From assembly GCA_027422505.1 (NCBI GenBank), contig JAPQWV010000657.1, positions 62,001 to 126,000 of the forward strand: 64,000 nt of DNA, given 5' to 3'. The position numbers were made by a program, and so were the translations under genes. The notes under the pieces were generated by a model, which made no database searches, was not told where the DNA came from, and was given only the letters and a program-made list of their open reading frames with translations. Of the stretch, positions 10,584 through 23,640 are shown in pieces (within the stretch, counting starts at the first letter, position 1; every line of letters begins with the position of its first letter). The DNA is from Craterostigma plantagineum (taxonomy: Eukaryota; Streptophyta; Magnoliopsida; Lamiales; Linderniaceae).

Positions 10584-12287
10584 TGTAGACCTTCTTGGTC
10601 CAAATGGCTATGAGAGTTTTGATTATTCCAAGTAATTATGTAAAGGGGGATACAAATTAGAAAACCCGACATGCATGTTATGTGATGTTTAAGTATGTGA
10701 AAATATTCGATTAAGCGCTTGAATGTGATAAACTGTTAAGAAAATCAAATTTGTTTGATCATATGCTTAACTGGAATATTTATGTGATCACCTGGTTATG
10801 AACGTTTTCATGAATGGAATCTCGTTGCGTGCTATATATGGAAAATATATCATATTGAGTGATATGCAAACTGTCTGCGAGATTGAGTAATTTTAGGAAA
10901 GAATATCGATGTGATCACCCGGATATAAATAACTATGTTGTATATATGGAAAGGATATTCTGATTAAGTGCTTACATGTGATTGATCTATTTTAGGAAAG
11001 AATATCAATGTTATATCCGTTGAGTGCGAATTATGTGACTCTTAAATCAGTGAATCATGATCCTGCTTTCCTTGTGTGACTTAGGATTCATATTATGGAA
11101 AGTGATTAATTGATTGGACTTATATGTGGTAAGATGCTGATTGAGTCTATTTATGGAATGTGCTGAAATCGGATGAGATCACTATACATGGAAAATATAC
11201 TTTGCATTATACTCAGTAGATCAAATCTTTCTCTGTGCGAATTGGCTATCATATTTTGGGAAAGAAATCAGTTGATTGAGCTTACCGTTGATAATATGCT
11301 GAGTGGAATATATATGGAATATGTTGACAAATGGATGAGATTACAGTGGAATGAATGTTAATCTGTGGTATTTATGGTAAGTGATCATGCGTGACCGTTG
11401 AGCTTAATTGGTTTATTCTTGGCATGATTGATTGAGTTAATGCACGTGATTATTGAGCTTTCTCTTGCATATTCTGTGCTTAACTTCCTTGTGAAGTGTA
11501 GAAGCGATTATTGGGTCTATATATAAGGAAACACTTCACTATTGAAGGGTAGACAACGAACACACGAGCTAGCGAATCCCTTAGAGTTCTTGAGCGAAAT
11601 TTGCGATTCATTCGTAGTTTGTGTTGAGCTTTCATTTGTGAATTCTGTACTCTTTGAGCGATCTTTAGCAACACCCTATCTCAAACCCTTGTCTTCTGAC
11701 GTGTTGTGTCTGCGGGCACGTTGAATGCACAAAGGAGCGCGGTTGGAGTCTTTCGCACGTGGAGGGACGAATTTGGTGGATTCGGTGGCCCTTCGATAGC
11801 AAGCTATATCCAGTCGAATAGGTTTCCTGGGTTAACGACGTGGATCGAAACTTGGCGTGCGACAACCTAGGTGGAGGTCTAGTTTCCACAGTGCTTCGGT
11901 TGTGTAGGGGTCAATCATCTTGTAACCGTAACCGGTAATACCTAGTGATTGATTGGAAGTCTTGGGAAGATCACACCCCAAGGACAGGATTAAACCCCAG
12001 TTGGGGATATAACCTGTATAAAAATCTCGTCTCACTTTACTTCTGCTATTTACTTTTCTGTGAGACAAACTCGGAACACGCGCTAATATCTAGGTAATAT
12101 TGTAGAAACCATTTCTGAAACTAACGTGATATTTTGAAACAGGGTTAGGGAGATAACTTTAATACTCGTACTGATTTCTGAGAAATAACATACTCTGCAA
12201 ATATCTTCGTAAAGGAAAGTATTTTTCAAAGAAGAAGAAGCCAAATTTTCATAGCCTAATTCACCTCCCTCTTAGGCATATTTTACA
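10584..12287 (+). mobile_element. Copia LTR, about 1.7 kb, plus orientation
   Basis: Begins TGTAGACCTTC directly after a purine tract and ends CTTAGGCATATTTTACA. The phrase CTAATTCACCTCCCTCTTAGG just before the end is a familiar ending of plant copia LTRs. A TATA box (CTATATATAAGG) lies near 11517. The interior holds degenerate phrases (TATGGAAA...TATATGGAAAATAT, GTGATCA) repeated between 10680 and 11380. After 12287 the sequence switches to chromovirus integrase with no primer-binding site, so this is a 3' LTR. Confidence 0.6.
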
Positions 12288-12289
12288 CT

Positions 12290-13619
12290 TCAAAGAAGAC
12301 GGGAGCCTACGTTTTAGAGGTTGCTTGTATGTGCCTAAATATGAAGAAATCCGCCGAACTTTAATGATGGAGGCGTATACTACAATCTACTCGGTGCATC
12401 CTGGTGCAACAAAAATGTATCGAGATTTGCGCATGAATTATTGATGGCCAGGAATGAAGATAGATGTTGCTACTTTCCTAAGCCGATGTCTGACCTGCCA
12501 ACATATTAAGGCAAAACGTCAAAGGCCGGGAGGAATGTTGCATCCATTGACGACACCGAATGGAAGTGGGATCACATAACAATGGATTTTGTCGTCGGGT
12601 TACCGAAGATGGTAAAAGGCCACGATGCAATTTGGGTGATTGTTGACAGATTGACTAAGTCCGCCAATTTTCTGCCGATCAATCAAACCTATTCCATGGA
12701 AAAGTACGCAGAGTTGTACATCCAAGAAGTGTGCGACTCCATGGGATCCCGATGTCGATCGTGTCAGATCGAGACTCAAGGTTCTCGTCTCAATTTTGGG
12801 TGAGCTTACAGAAAGCTGTGGGAACTAAATTGTCCTTTACCTCAGCTTATCATCCCCAGATGGACGGACAGTCGAAAATGACAATCCAGATGCTCGGGCG
12901 GCGTGTGTTCTTGATTTTCGAGGAAGTTGGAGTAAGTATCTCCCGTTGATCGAATTTTCGTATAACAACAGCTATCAAGTGACGATTGGGATGGAGCCTT
13001 ACGAAGCCTTGTATGGGTGTAAATGTCGATCCCCAGTCCATTGGGATGAAATCGGCGAAAAGGCGTTATTAGGTCCCGAAATGGTTCGTGAAATGAATGA
13101 AGCTGTTGGTAAAATTCGGAAGAGGATGCAAATGGCCCAAAGTCGTCACAAGAGTTACGCAGACAAAAGATTAAGGCCGTTTGAATTTGAAGAACGCGAT
13201 CAAATCTTCTTGAAGATATCACCGATGAAGGGTGTTAAACGTTTTGGACGAAAAGGAAAGCTGAGTCCGAGATATAGGACCCTTCAATATTTTGAAAATA
13301 GTCGGCGAAGTAGCATACCAGCAGAACTGCTGACATCATTAGCACAAATCCATGACGTCTTCCACGTGTCTACGTTACGGAAGTACATTCCGGCTCCGAG
13401 TCATGTGCTACAAAGTGAAGCACTTCACCAAAATTGAAACCGGACTTAAGTTACGAAGAAAGGTCGGTGGAGATTTTAATGTACGAGGTGAAGCGACTTC
13501 GAAATAAAAACATCCCCCTAGTGAAGGTCTTGTGGCGGAACCAGACAATGGAGGAAGCCACTGTGAAACGAGAAGACGAAATGCGCAAGAAGTACCCCGA
13601 GTTGTTTTCGACGACTTAA
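12290..13619 (+). pseudogene. Ty3/gypsy chromovirus integrase and chromodomain remnant
   Basis: The segment begins inside the integrase zinc-finger region (TIYSVHPGATKMYRDLRMN) and continues into the catalytic core ([40 protein letters not shown]). It then runs through SYNNSYQVTIGMEPYEALYG to a chromodomain-like tail: VEILMYEVKRLRNKNIPLV and WRN, ending KKYPELFSTT at 13619. A stop replaces Trp near 12441 and several frameshifts separate the pieces. It aligns closely with the second chromovirus at 45250-46643. The chromodomain is expected to guide integration into heterochromatin. Gag, protease, RT and RNase H are absent: the left edge meets the copia LTR end at 12287. Confidence 0.85.
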
Positions 13620-13652
13620 ATTTTGGGGATGAAATTTCTTTTAAGTGGGGGA

Positions 13653-15180
13653 TGTAATACCCGTGAAATTAATACGGGATTATTTTTGTAATGTTCAAAA
13701 TTAATGAAAATGATTTTCGGACAAAAGTGGATTTTTCGGAGTCTAACTGAAAATATTAATTTGGTCCGAGGATTAAATAAAATATTATGGGCCGAAAGGC
13801 CTAGAAAGCCCAAGAAATAAGTAAGGATTAAAATTGGTAAAGAGGCCAAAGAAAATTTGCAAGCCCAAGTAAGAATTAAACATTTGCCCAAGTGCCTTAG
13901 AGATAATCATAGGTTTGCTTAACCTTGAGGGAAAGCCACTTGGGAGGCTCATCATCCCTTTATCGTCTAATGAATAAAAACCCTCACATGTAATTACAAC
14001 TAACGAACGTAACACAAAAGAAAATAAGGAGAAGAGAGAAAGAAAGAAAGGAGTCGAACACAAGGAAAAGGACTTTGGCCAACTCAAATCGAATTTTCAC
14101 CTAGGAATAAATTTCCAAACCTAAGCTAAGGAGGTAAGAACCTTAGCTAGCGTAAAAATCTCCCACTAACTTATGTATTTAACATATTTCATGGTTTGAC
14201 AAATTTTCATTAAGCCGAAGCAAGCAGAGACGAAGGGGAAGTAGAATTCGAGCAAGTTGAAGTTGATTTCAACCTCGGATTTTATTTAAAATTAAGATTG
14301 GAGGATAGGTAGGTGGTTAACTTCTACAAATCCTTTTAAACCGTATTACAGTCCTAGAAATGTTTAGAATTCGGATGAAAGGTCATCCGAGTTCAAAAGG
14401 ATTTATTTTACGAGTTTTGAAATTTTTGTGATGTTTCGATGTGTTATATGTGCCTCTCAAGCTCAATATATGAGTTCTGAAATTTGATGTTGTGCTTATG
14501 TGATTTGGGTGATGAACGTGCAAGCTTTTCTGGAAATTTAGGGTTTAATGTATGAAGATTGAGTTTTCGATGGAACAGTGAGTCGGGCGCTTTGAGATTT
14601 CGATCGATTTTAATTTGCAAGTGAATTTAATTTGCGAGCGATTTAATTTCCGAGTGACTTTAAGTTCCTGGCCGATAGATTTCGCGGGTTATGAGTGAAA
14701 AGGATTTTTAAATTGAATAGAAAATCGGCCGAATTGATTTCGGGTCGCGAAAGTTTATCGCCGGCCCAAAGGTTTTCGTAGCGTGTGTGAATAACGATTT
14801 TCGCGGGCCAGCATTCGGGTTCTTGCGGGCTGAGCATTTTGCAGGTCGTGAGATGGCGCGGACCGATTTTGAGTTCTCGCTGGCCGACTTCAGTTTCGCG
14901 GGGTGGTTCCTGTGAGTGATGTTGGGCTTCTCGCGGGCTTAAATTCGAGCTTCGCGGATCGGGTGATTTCGCGAATGGAAGCTTTTTGCGAATTCGAGTG
15001 TTGACCCGATGTTTTGCGGGTTGACCAGTATTTAAAATGTGGGTTTCGGGCGATTTGAGATTTAGGCTTTGACCAAAATGGTGTGAGTTGACCGTCCATT
15101 TTAATTTTGGGCTTTTGCCCTATTTCAAGCCCAACTATTTTAAATAAATTTATTTTCGGCCCAAATCATTTTTAATTAGT
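13653..15180 (+). mobile_element. 3' LTR of the truncated chromovirus
   Basis: Starts TGTAATACCCGTGAAATTAA right after the purine tract AAGTGGGGGA, and matches the LTR starts at 40765 and 46680. Both this LTR and the one at 40765 contain a block rich in TCGCGGGCC/TTCGCGGG words (here about 14670-15060). Resemblance to the 40765 LTR fades near 15180, so the true end may lie further right. Confidence 0.7.
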
Positions 15181-15915
15181 ATTTTTTGGAATTTAAATAT
15201 AATTTGTCTAAATAGCCCTTGTGATGGAAATCATAACAGCTTGAATTAATAATTTTCCACTTACCAACCTCGAATCCTAAGCTAGCTTGAAGGGTTCATT
15301 GTTTTGAGCTTTCCTTGGTTTCTCTCTTTCTTTTTGCTTAGATGTTGGGTTTATGAGGGTTTTTCTTTAGTTTGCGTCTCTTATAGAAAAGTATTGGAGC
15401 TTAGGGAATAGTGAGTGATGGCACTAGCTGGTGACTAAGTCTAAACCATACCTTTATCCCTTATTTTAAGGAATTTCTAATTTAACCTTTAGTTGCTCAT
15501 AAGTCACCTCTATCTCAATTTGGACAGGTCAAACTTGATTTATATGTATCGATCGATTCCTCACTTCCATGTATCAATCAGCCGATTGTGGGTCTTACAT
15601 CTTTTGATTTCGACGATTTTGCCCCATATGCAAGGGAATCGGCCGATCCTAGTAGCTTCATTCAATCGGCGATTTTATACATTTTATATGCATGAGAACG
15701 ATTGATTTTCCTCAAGTTCGGAGATTCCTGGCCATGCATGCAAGCTAGTTTCGTCCGATTCTCGTTGATTCAATTTGGGGTCGCCCGATTGTCTAGGTTT
15801 TTATCATGGGTTCGCCATGCCAAATTTCCTCGAAATCGCCCGATTGATCGTTTATTAAGGCTCACAATTCGCCGAGAATTCACCTGTTGTGTAGATCGCC
15901 CGAGTGCATGCCATG
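15181..15915. other. Unassigned non-coding stretch
   Basis: No gene is supported. 15180-15500 is AT-rich and could be the diverged end of the chromovirus LTR. 15540-15910 has repeated words such as CGATCGATTC, AATCGGCCGATC and TCGCCCGATTG, in the style of the spacer at 7.4-8.7 kb. It therefore probably belongs to a copia element. Confidence 0.3.
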
Positions 15916-16844
15916 TCATAGTGACCTGATTTGCCGCAGTTAAAGCACTTGTTCAGCTCTTTGGCATTCTAGACTTCGGAGGTCTCAGGTGCGCGTTCTT
16001 TGTTCTTTGAGCTTGAAGTCCAAAGTCGGTTGGCTGATGATGAGGACTTTTTCTTGAAGTATTGATTGCTCATCATTTTTCCAATTATAGCCAAGTGCTG
16101 TCCCAGCGCTTTCATATTTGGCTCCACATCTGAGTCCTGATTCATCTTCCAACTCTGAAGGGGTGGGAGCTCTGATGATCCTCTCTTCTCTTGGCTTTGA
16201 ACCCCATTTCTCTGAGACAAGGGTAACTGTGTCTTCGATCAGCTTGCCCTTCTGTTCCTTCTGAATATCGCTTACGTCTTCCTCGTGTTGTGCGAGATTA
16301 TCGAACATGGCGTTGATATCCAACTCTTCGAGATCTTTGTTTTGTCTTATCTGAGTGGATATCTTCTTCCATTCTAAGGGCAGAGAAGATAGAAATCCGA
16401 TGTTCGTCTCCATGTTCGTCTTGGTGATTTCTATTTTCCTCATCTCGTTGAGAAGTGTGAGGTATCTTTGATACAGATCATGTAAGCTCTCCTCTGGTTT
16501 TTCTCGGAAAGAGCCGTAAGCCATGAGAATGTTTGCCTTCTTGGCCTTGAGCCCACTTCCGTTCTTTGCATCATTCGATACAGTTCATCCCACATTCCTT
16601 TAGCCATTGGAAGGCTGTCTATTTGTCTGTAGATGTCATTTGGGATGCCTTGCATGAATGTCTTCTTGGCTATCACATCGGCCTTGGCTCGGGTCCTTTG
16701 CTCAGCCGTGTATTCCCTAGGCTCTTTCAGTCGTCTAGTAGCGGGAATAGGAGGATTGGTTGTGTTGTCGCCAGGTTCATTGACCCAGAACTGAGCTGGA
16801 CCTTCCTTAAGTGACTGAAGAAGATCATCTGCCTGATAGCTCAA
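15916..16844 (-). pseudogene. Ty1/copia gag remnant with zinc knuckle
   Basis: Two overlapping minus-strand frames (16844-16440 and 16524-15985) form a UBN2-type gag. The first contains KTFMQGIPNDIYRQIDSL and GMWDELYRMMQRTE. The second has ESLHDLYQRYLTLLNEMRK and then SLPLEWKKISTQIRQ. A frame change joins them near 16525. Further on, KCFNCGKSGHYD (about 15920-15955) is most of a CCHC zinc knuckle, cut off after the His at 15916. Gag binds the element RNA and forms the particle in the cytoplasm. It may be the detached front of the minus-strand copia whose pol lies at 9008-10342, since orientation and style agree, but the intervening 5.6 kb of other elements prevents proof. Confidence 0.8.
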
Positions 16845-17659
16845 TGAAATTAAGGAAGCGGCTTCGCCAGACAGTGTATTCGCAGCATTTCAAGATTGGC
16901 AGACGGTTGTTGCTCCAAGGGAGTAAGCATCCATTGATTATTTGTAGAGTTGATGAAGGATCTTCATTTGTTGTTTTGATGGATGAATTTCGGTGTATTG
17001 TGCTTCACAAATAGCGGATTTGTTAGTAGCGTTTGATTCGAAAGTAATCAAGAATTATTTTTTATTCAATCTTTAAAGTTTGAAAAAAATACTTCCTTCG
17101 AAATATTATGTGTTACTGTTTTTGCGCAAGTATAGTTGGCAAAAAATTTGTCCGCCGAGAAAAATTTGCTTCAAATCTTTAGGTCGAGAAACTTTTCCAG
17201 TGCGTGAATTTATTTCGATCAGTAAGAAACATAACTATTAGTAAGTTTCTCGCTGAGTCAAAATAAATTGGTTGACCGAAAAAGTTTTACTAGTGCAAAT
17301 GATTTTTCGCTTGGTCAAACTTGAAAGTCTGACTGAGAAAGTTTTTTGATGGAAAATTTTACGCGTGCAAAATCTATTATAAATTTCTCGAAAAAAATTC
17401 TCGCTGAAATAACCTCGTGAAATTTTTTCGCATAAATCGCTCTTAGCAGCACCGACTTCTGTTCCTAATTCGTATTCTAATTGAGCAAAATTTCTCGCAC
17501 AGAGTTTTTCGATCGAGAAATTAATTTTGATCGAAGACTTAGCGCGAAAAATTGGAATGTAACAGTTAAACACAGAATACGATTTTGACACATATTCAAG
17601 CAGAAACAGCAAATTAGGCAGTGAAAATGAAGTTAATTGCTCGAATCTATATGTTAAAC
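16845..17659. other. Unassigned AT-rich spacer
   Basis: No gene is supported. From 17040 to 17600 words such as TCGAGAAA, CTCGCTGA and TTTTTCG(A/C) recur, like the spacers beside other copia remnants here. No primer-binding site (CTCTGATACCA on this strand) is visible, so the 5' LTR of the gag at 15916-16844 is not identified. Confidence 0.3.
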
Positions 17660-18135
17660 ATGCGCGAATGGTAATTCCAGTCGGACGTAGATGATCGAAA
17701 ATCTACTTCAGGTTTTGTATTCGTGCTCAATGGTGGGGCAGTGTCTTGGAGAAGCTCCAAGCAAAGCACAACTGCAGATTCCACGTGTGAGGCAGAATAC
17801 AGAGCAGCCTTAGAGGCAGCTAAAGAAGCAATTTGGATGAAAAAGTTCTTGGAGGAACTTACTGTGATACCAATTGCGGACAGACCACTTACACTTCAGT
17901 GCGATAATAGCGATGCAGTCGTGCAAGCAAAGGAACCACGATCTCATAGCAAGTCCAAACATATCGAGAGAAAATATCACGTACTACATGAATTCGTTGA
18001 AACGGAATGGTCGCCGTGCAGAAAATCGCCACCGCGGGAAACGTGGCGGATCCACTCAAGAAGCCCTTGTCCCAGGCAGTTATGGAACAACATCTGGACA
18101 AGATGGGGCTGCGATACCATTGTGACTGGCATTAG
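17660..18135 (+). pseudogene. Copia RNase H remnant of the outer (split) element
   Basis: Plus-strand frame with [30 protein letters not shown] and [14 protein letters not shown], the C-terminal RNase H of a copia polyprotein. A one-base loss near 18004-18010 shifts the frame; past it the frame with [15 protein letters not shown] and [14 protein letters not shown] ends at TAG 18133-18135. RNase H removes template RNA during reverse transcription. The left edge is abrupt at about 17660, so gag, protease, integrase and RT are missing. It is followed by a short PPT-containing spacer and then an LTR at 18171. It is clearly related to the RNase H of the inner element (27060-27530). Confidence 0.85.
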
Positions 18136-18170
18136 GTGCAGCACATGGCATTCGAGTGCAAGTGGGAGGC

Positions 18171-19885
18171 TGTTAGGGAGTGTGCCCTCGGAATACCATA
18201 CGAGGACTAGGAATAGTATAAGGCACACGATGATGTATAGGTCGCTAGACAGTTTTATTGTGTATACTGTCAAAATAAAGTAGTGAATATTATTTTCATT
18301 ATAATAAAGGCATTATTATTTATTTATCGAATTTAAAGTCTGCTTGGCATCTGGCGGTGGGATAAATAAATAACACCCGAATGTTTGAGTTGGGCGTCTG
18401 ATTCTCGTGGGGACGAGGGAGGAGACACCGGACGGTCCTTTAATCTCAGCATGGAATAAAAAGTCCGTAAGTCTAAGGATTCTAGGTGGGTGACTAGATA
18501 TCTGAATATGACTTATTCATTTACGACCACATAGTATCGGTAGTGTCATCGATTACCTGAGAGGTTGTGGGTCGTAATAGAGATACCGGTGATCGGAGAG
18601 ATCGCGTATTCGGACATTCGGCTCGTATTCGCCTCGATCACATGACTAGGACGTTGTCAATGATTGAACGAATGACTATAGCAGCCTCAGACCGATAGGG
18701 TCACTGACGGATTTGCTTTTGTGATTTCGGTTTGTCGCTAGTTGGCTAGGTCCGCAAGTGTTCGGAACTGGGACACGGGCCAGCGAGGAAACGCAACTGA
18801 CTTTACGGAGGTGATTGCCGGGCTTTGACTGCTATCGGGATTCACTACTTATATTCGTATAGGTTAACATCCTATGAGGTAATTGGAGAACGACGATTGT
18901 AAAGCCTTCGGCCGAAGCTTGGAAAGCTCGCTCGTATTAGACACGGAGCAGAGTTTAAATAATCGGTTGGGTCTCGATTATAACACAGAGTTAGGTTAGT
19001 GGGTTTGACATTTACATGGCTCTCACCTAAACGGGACGCAAGTGAAAGGCGTAAGATGTATTTAAATGTATACACTATAGTCAGTTAGCCCGAATTTCGA
19101 TTAGATCAAAATTCGTTCTCAACTGAGATTTGTCCGGTACCGCGGGATTGGCTGGGCGAATATCGGGACTCACGGATTCCTCCCGTGCTAGTTGAGACGG
19201 ACCTAGAGAGTCGTGCTTAAAAATGGTAATGAACTTGAACGAAAACGGCGGGCTTTTCTCTAGAACCTAACGAATGGGATTTGTTGAGGTAGTGGCAAAG
19301 TTGATACGAGGTGTCGATGATTTAGTTAAATTCCGGTGACGGTCACGGGAATAATTAGGACTTGAGATTGTCTTAAATGTTTAATTAATTAACTAAATGA
19401 GGCTCGATTGCAATTAAAATAATTATATTGGATTTAATTATTTTATTACTTAAAATTGAGGGACTGAATTAAGAATTTAGAAACCTCGGGAGTCAAATTG
19501 GAATTACTTGAAATTTTGCATGGTCTTGGACATGTGGAGAATTCCATGGCTTGCCACATAGCTTGAGGTGGCAAGTGACTCACTTTGAAGATGCATGACA
19601 AGTGTTGTAGAAATATAATAAACAAAGTTAGTGGAATTTTACTACATGAAATAACATGACACCTAACTTGCTTACTAAGATAGTAACACATGGTACTTAA
19701 GTAAGAAGCATGCAATGTGAGTTAGTTTTCTAAGCTTGAGAACTTGGTACATGCTCTCAACAACTCAACAATAAAAGAGAACTAGAAAAAAGTGAGTTTA
19801 GGTTTTGAACTTCTCAAACCACGTCAAGCAACGGGATCGTTTGACGAGTCCCAACGCTCGAACCGAGCTGCGTCTAGCCATCGGG
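18171..19885 (+). mobile_element. 3' LTR of the outer copia, left part (split by insertion)
   Basis: Begins TGTTAGGGAGTGTGCCCTCG after GTGCAAGTGGGAGGC, the same arrangement as the inner element's 3' LTR at 27546. It runs without a gene to 19885, where the inner copia is inserted after TCGGG. The LTR should resume at 29450. It contains GGGATTGGCTGGGCGAATAT, a phrase shared in diverged form with the inner LTRs, so the two elements are relatives. Confidence 0.7.
19881..19885. repeat. Target-site duplication, left copy (TCGGG)
   Basis: TCGGG immediately precedes the TGTTAGG start of the inner copia; the same five bases follow its last CA at 29445-29449. Confidence 0.9.
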
Positions 19886-21798
19886 TGTTAGGAATATGCC
19901 CCCGAATGCTATACGAGGATTAGATTGTATAGGGCATTAGCTTATTTATCATTCGCTCTTTATGTAATAAGATATTTTTTATGTGTTTATTGAAAGGTGT
20001 CGTTCATTTATTGGATATAAGAGTACTTTACTAAACATCCGGTAAAGAAATAAATGAACAAATCCAAATGTATCGAGTTGAGTCATTGTTCTCGATGGGT
20101 ACGTGAGAGGAAGACACCAGTGGACTCTTAACCTCGAGCATTAAAAGTCCGTAAGCCTTAGGCTCTAGTTGGGTGATGGATAACCGATAACGGCTTATTT
20201 GTGATGACCTATCAAGTGCCGATATCCCGCTTGAAAGCGGAGGTCATGACTTGTGATGCGAGTCGAATCAAGGGATTGAATCGTTTCATGGACACTGACT
20301 CACGGGTCGTACGGTCGAACATGGCTTATTACTCAAGGAGTGTCAATGACCGACGACAACACTATAGTAGTCTACGTGAACCTTAGACCGAAAGGGACTT
20401 TGACGGAGTTGACTTCGAAGTCTCGACTGTCACTGGTTCCCCTCGACCCGATTTGCTGTTGCATGGGTCAGCGGGCCAGATGCGGTCGACGATTTGTGAT
20501 TACCGGGCTTACACCGCCGAGTACGGATTCGCAGTCTTGCAAGTAATCGAGATAAGTGTCCTATGAAGACGGCGATGGGAAATTACGAAATCCTTGGCCA
20601 AGGTATTGAACTAACTCATTTTAGACATGGAGGGTAGTTTGGTAATTTGCCTCTTCCCCGTTTTATCATAGAATCGAGTATAGTGAGTTTGACATAGACC
20701 ATGGCTCTCACTCGATTGGGACAGAGATGAAGGGTTTATACGTAGTACTATAATCTATAGTAAGGTTATCGAATAAGACTGGGTCAAAATTCGCAATCGA
20801 ATCGGGTTACAGGCTGGTACGGCGGGATTGGCTAGGTAACTGCCGGACTCTTGGATTCCTCCCTTGCCGATTGAGTCGAACCTACAGAGTCGGGCTTAAA
20901 AGGATCATCAACGTATACTGATAAGGAGAGAAAGTTTTTGGGCCTTAACGGGCCTTGGACCGTTGGGCCGCGCCTTAGTGGGCCTCGGGCCGTTTAATGG
21001 ACCGAAGTCGGACTTCGTATGAAACTAACTTTGAGACTTGGGCTTGGTCAAGTGCTTAAAAGGCTTGAGGGTAAAATTGGAATTTGACTCTAAGCTGATT
21101 TTCGAGTTATGCCTTGGGAATTAATTTCGAAAAATTAAATATAAATATGGAAATAATGTATTTGGAATATTATTTATTTTAAGGTGAAAATTTCGAAATT
21201 AATCTTGGATTAAGTTTCGAATTTTATACCATATTTACATATACTTAGTTTGACTCAGAATTTGAGTTAGTTGTCTAATTATGGTAAGTATCCTTATATG
21301 AATTTTGAATTAAATAAGGGAGAGAAAGATATGGCAAAATCTCTCCACTTAAGGAGCAAAATCAAAACCATATCTTTGAGATATCCTAGGGATTTCCAAA
21401 TATATCATAGTATAAATAGGGCAGCCCTATTTCATAATTAGGAGTGAAATTTCGTCCATCACAAAGGCACAAAACACACTCCGAACACACACACTCTTCT
21501 CTCACGCGACGGCTCGGTTCTCTCTAGCCATCTTTAGCGAACTGATTCCGTGGTACACTGGGAGGTCGCCATGACGATATAGTGCCATCCACCACCATCG
21601 AGGAAGTCTTGAAGAAAAGGACGAGGAGCTGCCACTTGTTCAACTGGTAATTCTCTACGGGTTTGACCCGCCCTATTACATGTCTATGTGTTAATATTAT
21701 AATCCGAGCAACGAGGGCAATAAGGAAACCCGGAAAATTCTTGTTCCGCACCGTACCCGAGGACGTGGCGTCTCCGGTAGACACAGGGTAACCCAACA
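19886..21798 (+). mobile_element. 5' LTR of the inner copia (1,913 bp)
   Basis: Starts TGTTAGGAATATGCC and ends GGGTAACCCAACA, next to a primer-binding site. A TATA motif (AGTATAAATAGGG) lies at about 21410-21421, placing the transcription start near 21440. It is nearly the same length as the copy at 27546-29444. Confidence 0.93.
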
Positions 21799-21799
21799 G

Positions 21800-21811
21800 T
21801 GGTATCAGAGC
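21800..21811 (+). other. Primer-binding site (initiator tRNA-Met type)
   Basis: TGGTATCAGAGC follows the 5' LTR after one base. This sequence is complementary to the 3' end of plant initiator methionine tRNA, the usual primer of copia reverse transcription. Confidence 0.92.
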
Positions 21812-23640
21812 GGGCGCTCGTGATCAGAATCATAACGTGTTCAAATTGAAACGAGGCGCGTGGGAGACGATCGAAAAGCCGATACGGTTCGACCATCGTT
21901 GGGCTGCCAATGCATCGTTTGCCAACCCATGGCCACTAACTCGTGCGGTACAGATCGACGATGAACCGCAAACCAGACAGGGACCCGCGCGACGGCGGGA
22001 CCCGGGCAGCCGCGCGTTGTGCGCGGGCTGTGTGTGCCATACCGGCGTTACAGCCGTGGGATCAGGCTGCTTTGAGCAGGCCCGATCAGCTTCGAACCTT
22101 GTGTCTGACGTCAGCCATAGTGGCTTAGGCGCCATCCCCGGGCAGCGCCGCCGCAAGGCGCGGTGGCCCGGGTGAGATCGTCCGCAGCTTTGGCCACGGA
22201 CTGCGATGGCGCGCACGATGCGCGCTGCGCAAGACGGCTGCAGCGACTCCGGCTCGGCCGAACACTGCGGTGGCGATCTCTCCCGACGAGGCAGTGACTC
22301 GGCACGAAGGGGCTGAGGCAACAAGGGAGTCGCGGGAGTATTTTGCCGCAAGCTAAACACGCGCGCATTGCACGGCGTGGCGTCGCCGACGGTGGTGGCA
22401 CCGGCTCCATCCGGGACTCCACGCCGGCGGCCTTCTCCGCCATGGCTCTCCGGCGTGACTTGATGGCTGAGCAATTTGAGTCGCGACAGTTTTGTTAGGG
22501 CTTCATGCTCAAAGCCTTAACGGGCCTTCTAATGGGCTTGGCCCGTTTAAGGCCCAATTTTTGTTTCTATTTAAAATCATGGAATTGTCAACGTGCTCGT
22601 TATGAATGTGACTTAGGGCGCACTTGCGGGTTTAGAAATTTGGTTTTCGGGTCATTTTTTAAGGGTTAAGTCCCCCGAGTTGTATTTGTTTTATACGGGT
22701 TGTTCGGGACTTATGATCCCCCCTGTTGTAATTTACCGTTTTATTAGATTAGACTTAAATACGAAGACGAGGTCCCATTTGATGGAAGGCAACCCCTTGC
22801 CAGTGAAAAGGTGGTGGACGTTCGGTGACTTTGAAGCCGTTCGAGTGACGAAGGACGTTTGACGACTTCAAGACCCGTGCGACGACCCGAGGTCTTTTGA
22901 AGACGCATGTAATAGGGATATGCTAGAAATAACCTGCTTATGTTGTCTTGTAGTTTATTTTCCTAGGGTCAATTTACTACCTACGTGCGTGTTGGTTTTT
23001 GAAATGATATGCATGTTTTATGTGCTCTTATGTGAGATGGTTTATTCTCCCGTTTGACAAATACTAAGTGGGTAAGGGAATTGGATTCCTGTCTTCTATC
23101 ATGCTTGAGATGTCTAGCATTGGGGAGTTTTGCGATTTGTTCCGAGTAAGTTGGCGTCGTATATCCTGCCCCATTGTTAGCGTCTCGGGTGCGTCTTGGA
23201 CACCGCTCGTCATACCAGTCCGCGCCCCACGAAGCGTATGGAAGCAAGGGGTGGTACATTCTGTGCGATTTGAGCACAAGTTGATAGGTCACACTTAGGC
23301 AGTTAAACCCAATAAGCAGGGTTAGCCGTGAGGGTCAATGACTGAGACTAAGATAGTTGAAACTCTTATTGGATAAGTTCGCTCGACGTGACTTTGATAA
23401 GATTAGATGAGCCAAATATTGCGTTAATGGCTGAAGCGAGTCTAGTCGAGTCGGGGACATCAACTCCACTATGAAACTTTCAACGAGGTTTCCAAAACTC
23501 TTCTCGAGAGGATAGTTTTTCGAGAAAAATAGTGGGAGTCAAGCAAAACGAAAAATCCTTGTTTGCGCTTGATGAGTGATAAGATAAACCTAATTAGATC
23601 TTTATTTTCTGCAGCTTTACGTTTCTTTCTATTTACTGCG
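21812..23640 (+). mobile_element. Long 5' leader of the inner copia
   Basis: An 1.8-kb untranslated stretch before gag. Its first part (about 21950-22450) is much richer in G+C than its surroundings, so long frames appear on both strands, but none shows a recognisable domain. The rest is ordinary AT-rich sequence. Such a long leader is unusual for copia elements. Confidence 0.55.

Noticed and set aside
21830..22474. 214-codon minus-strand frame in the copia leader
   Set aside because: Opposite to the element, in G+C-rich DNA where stops are rare, with competing frames on both strands and no recognisable domain.
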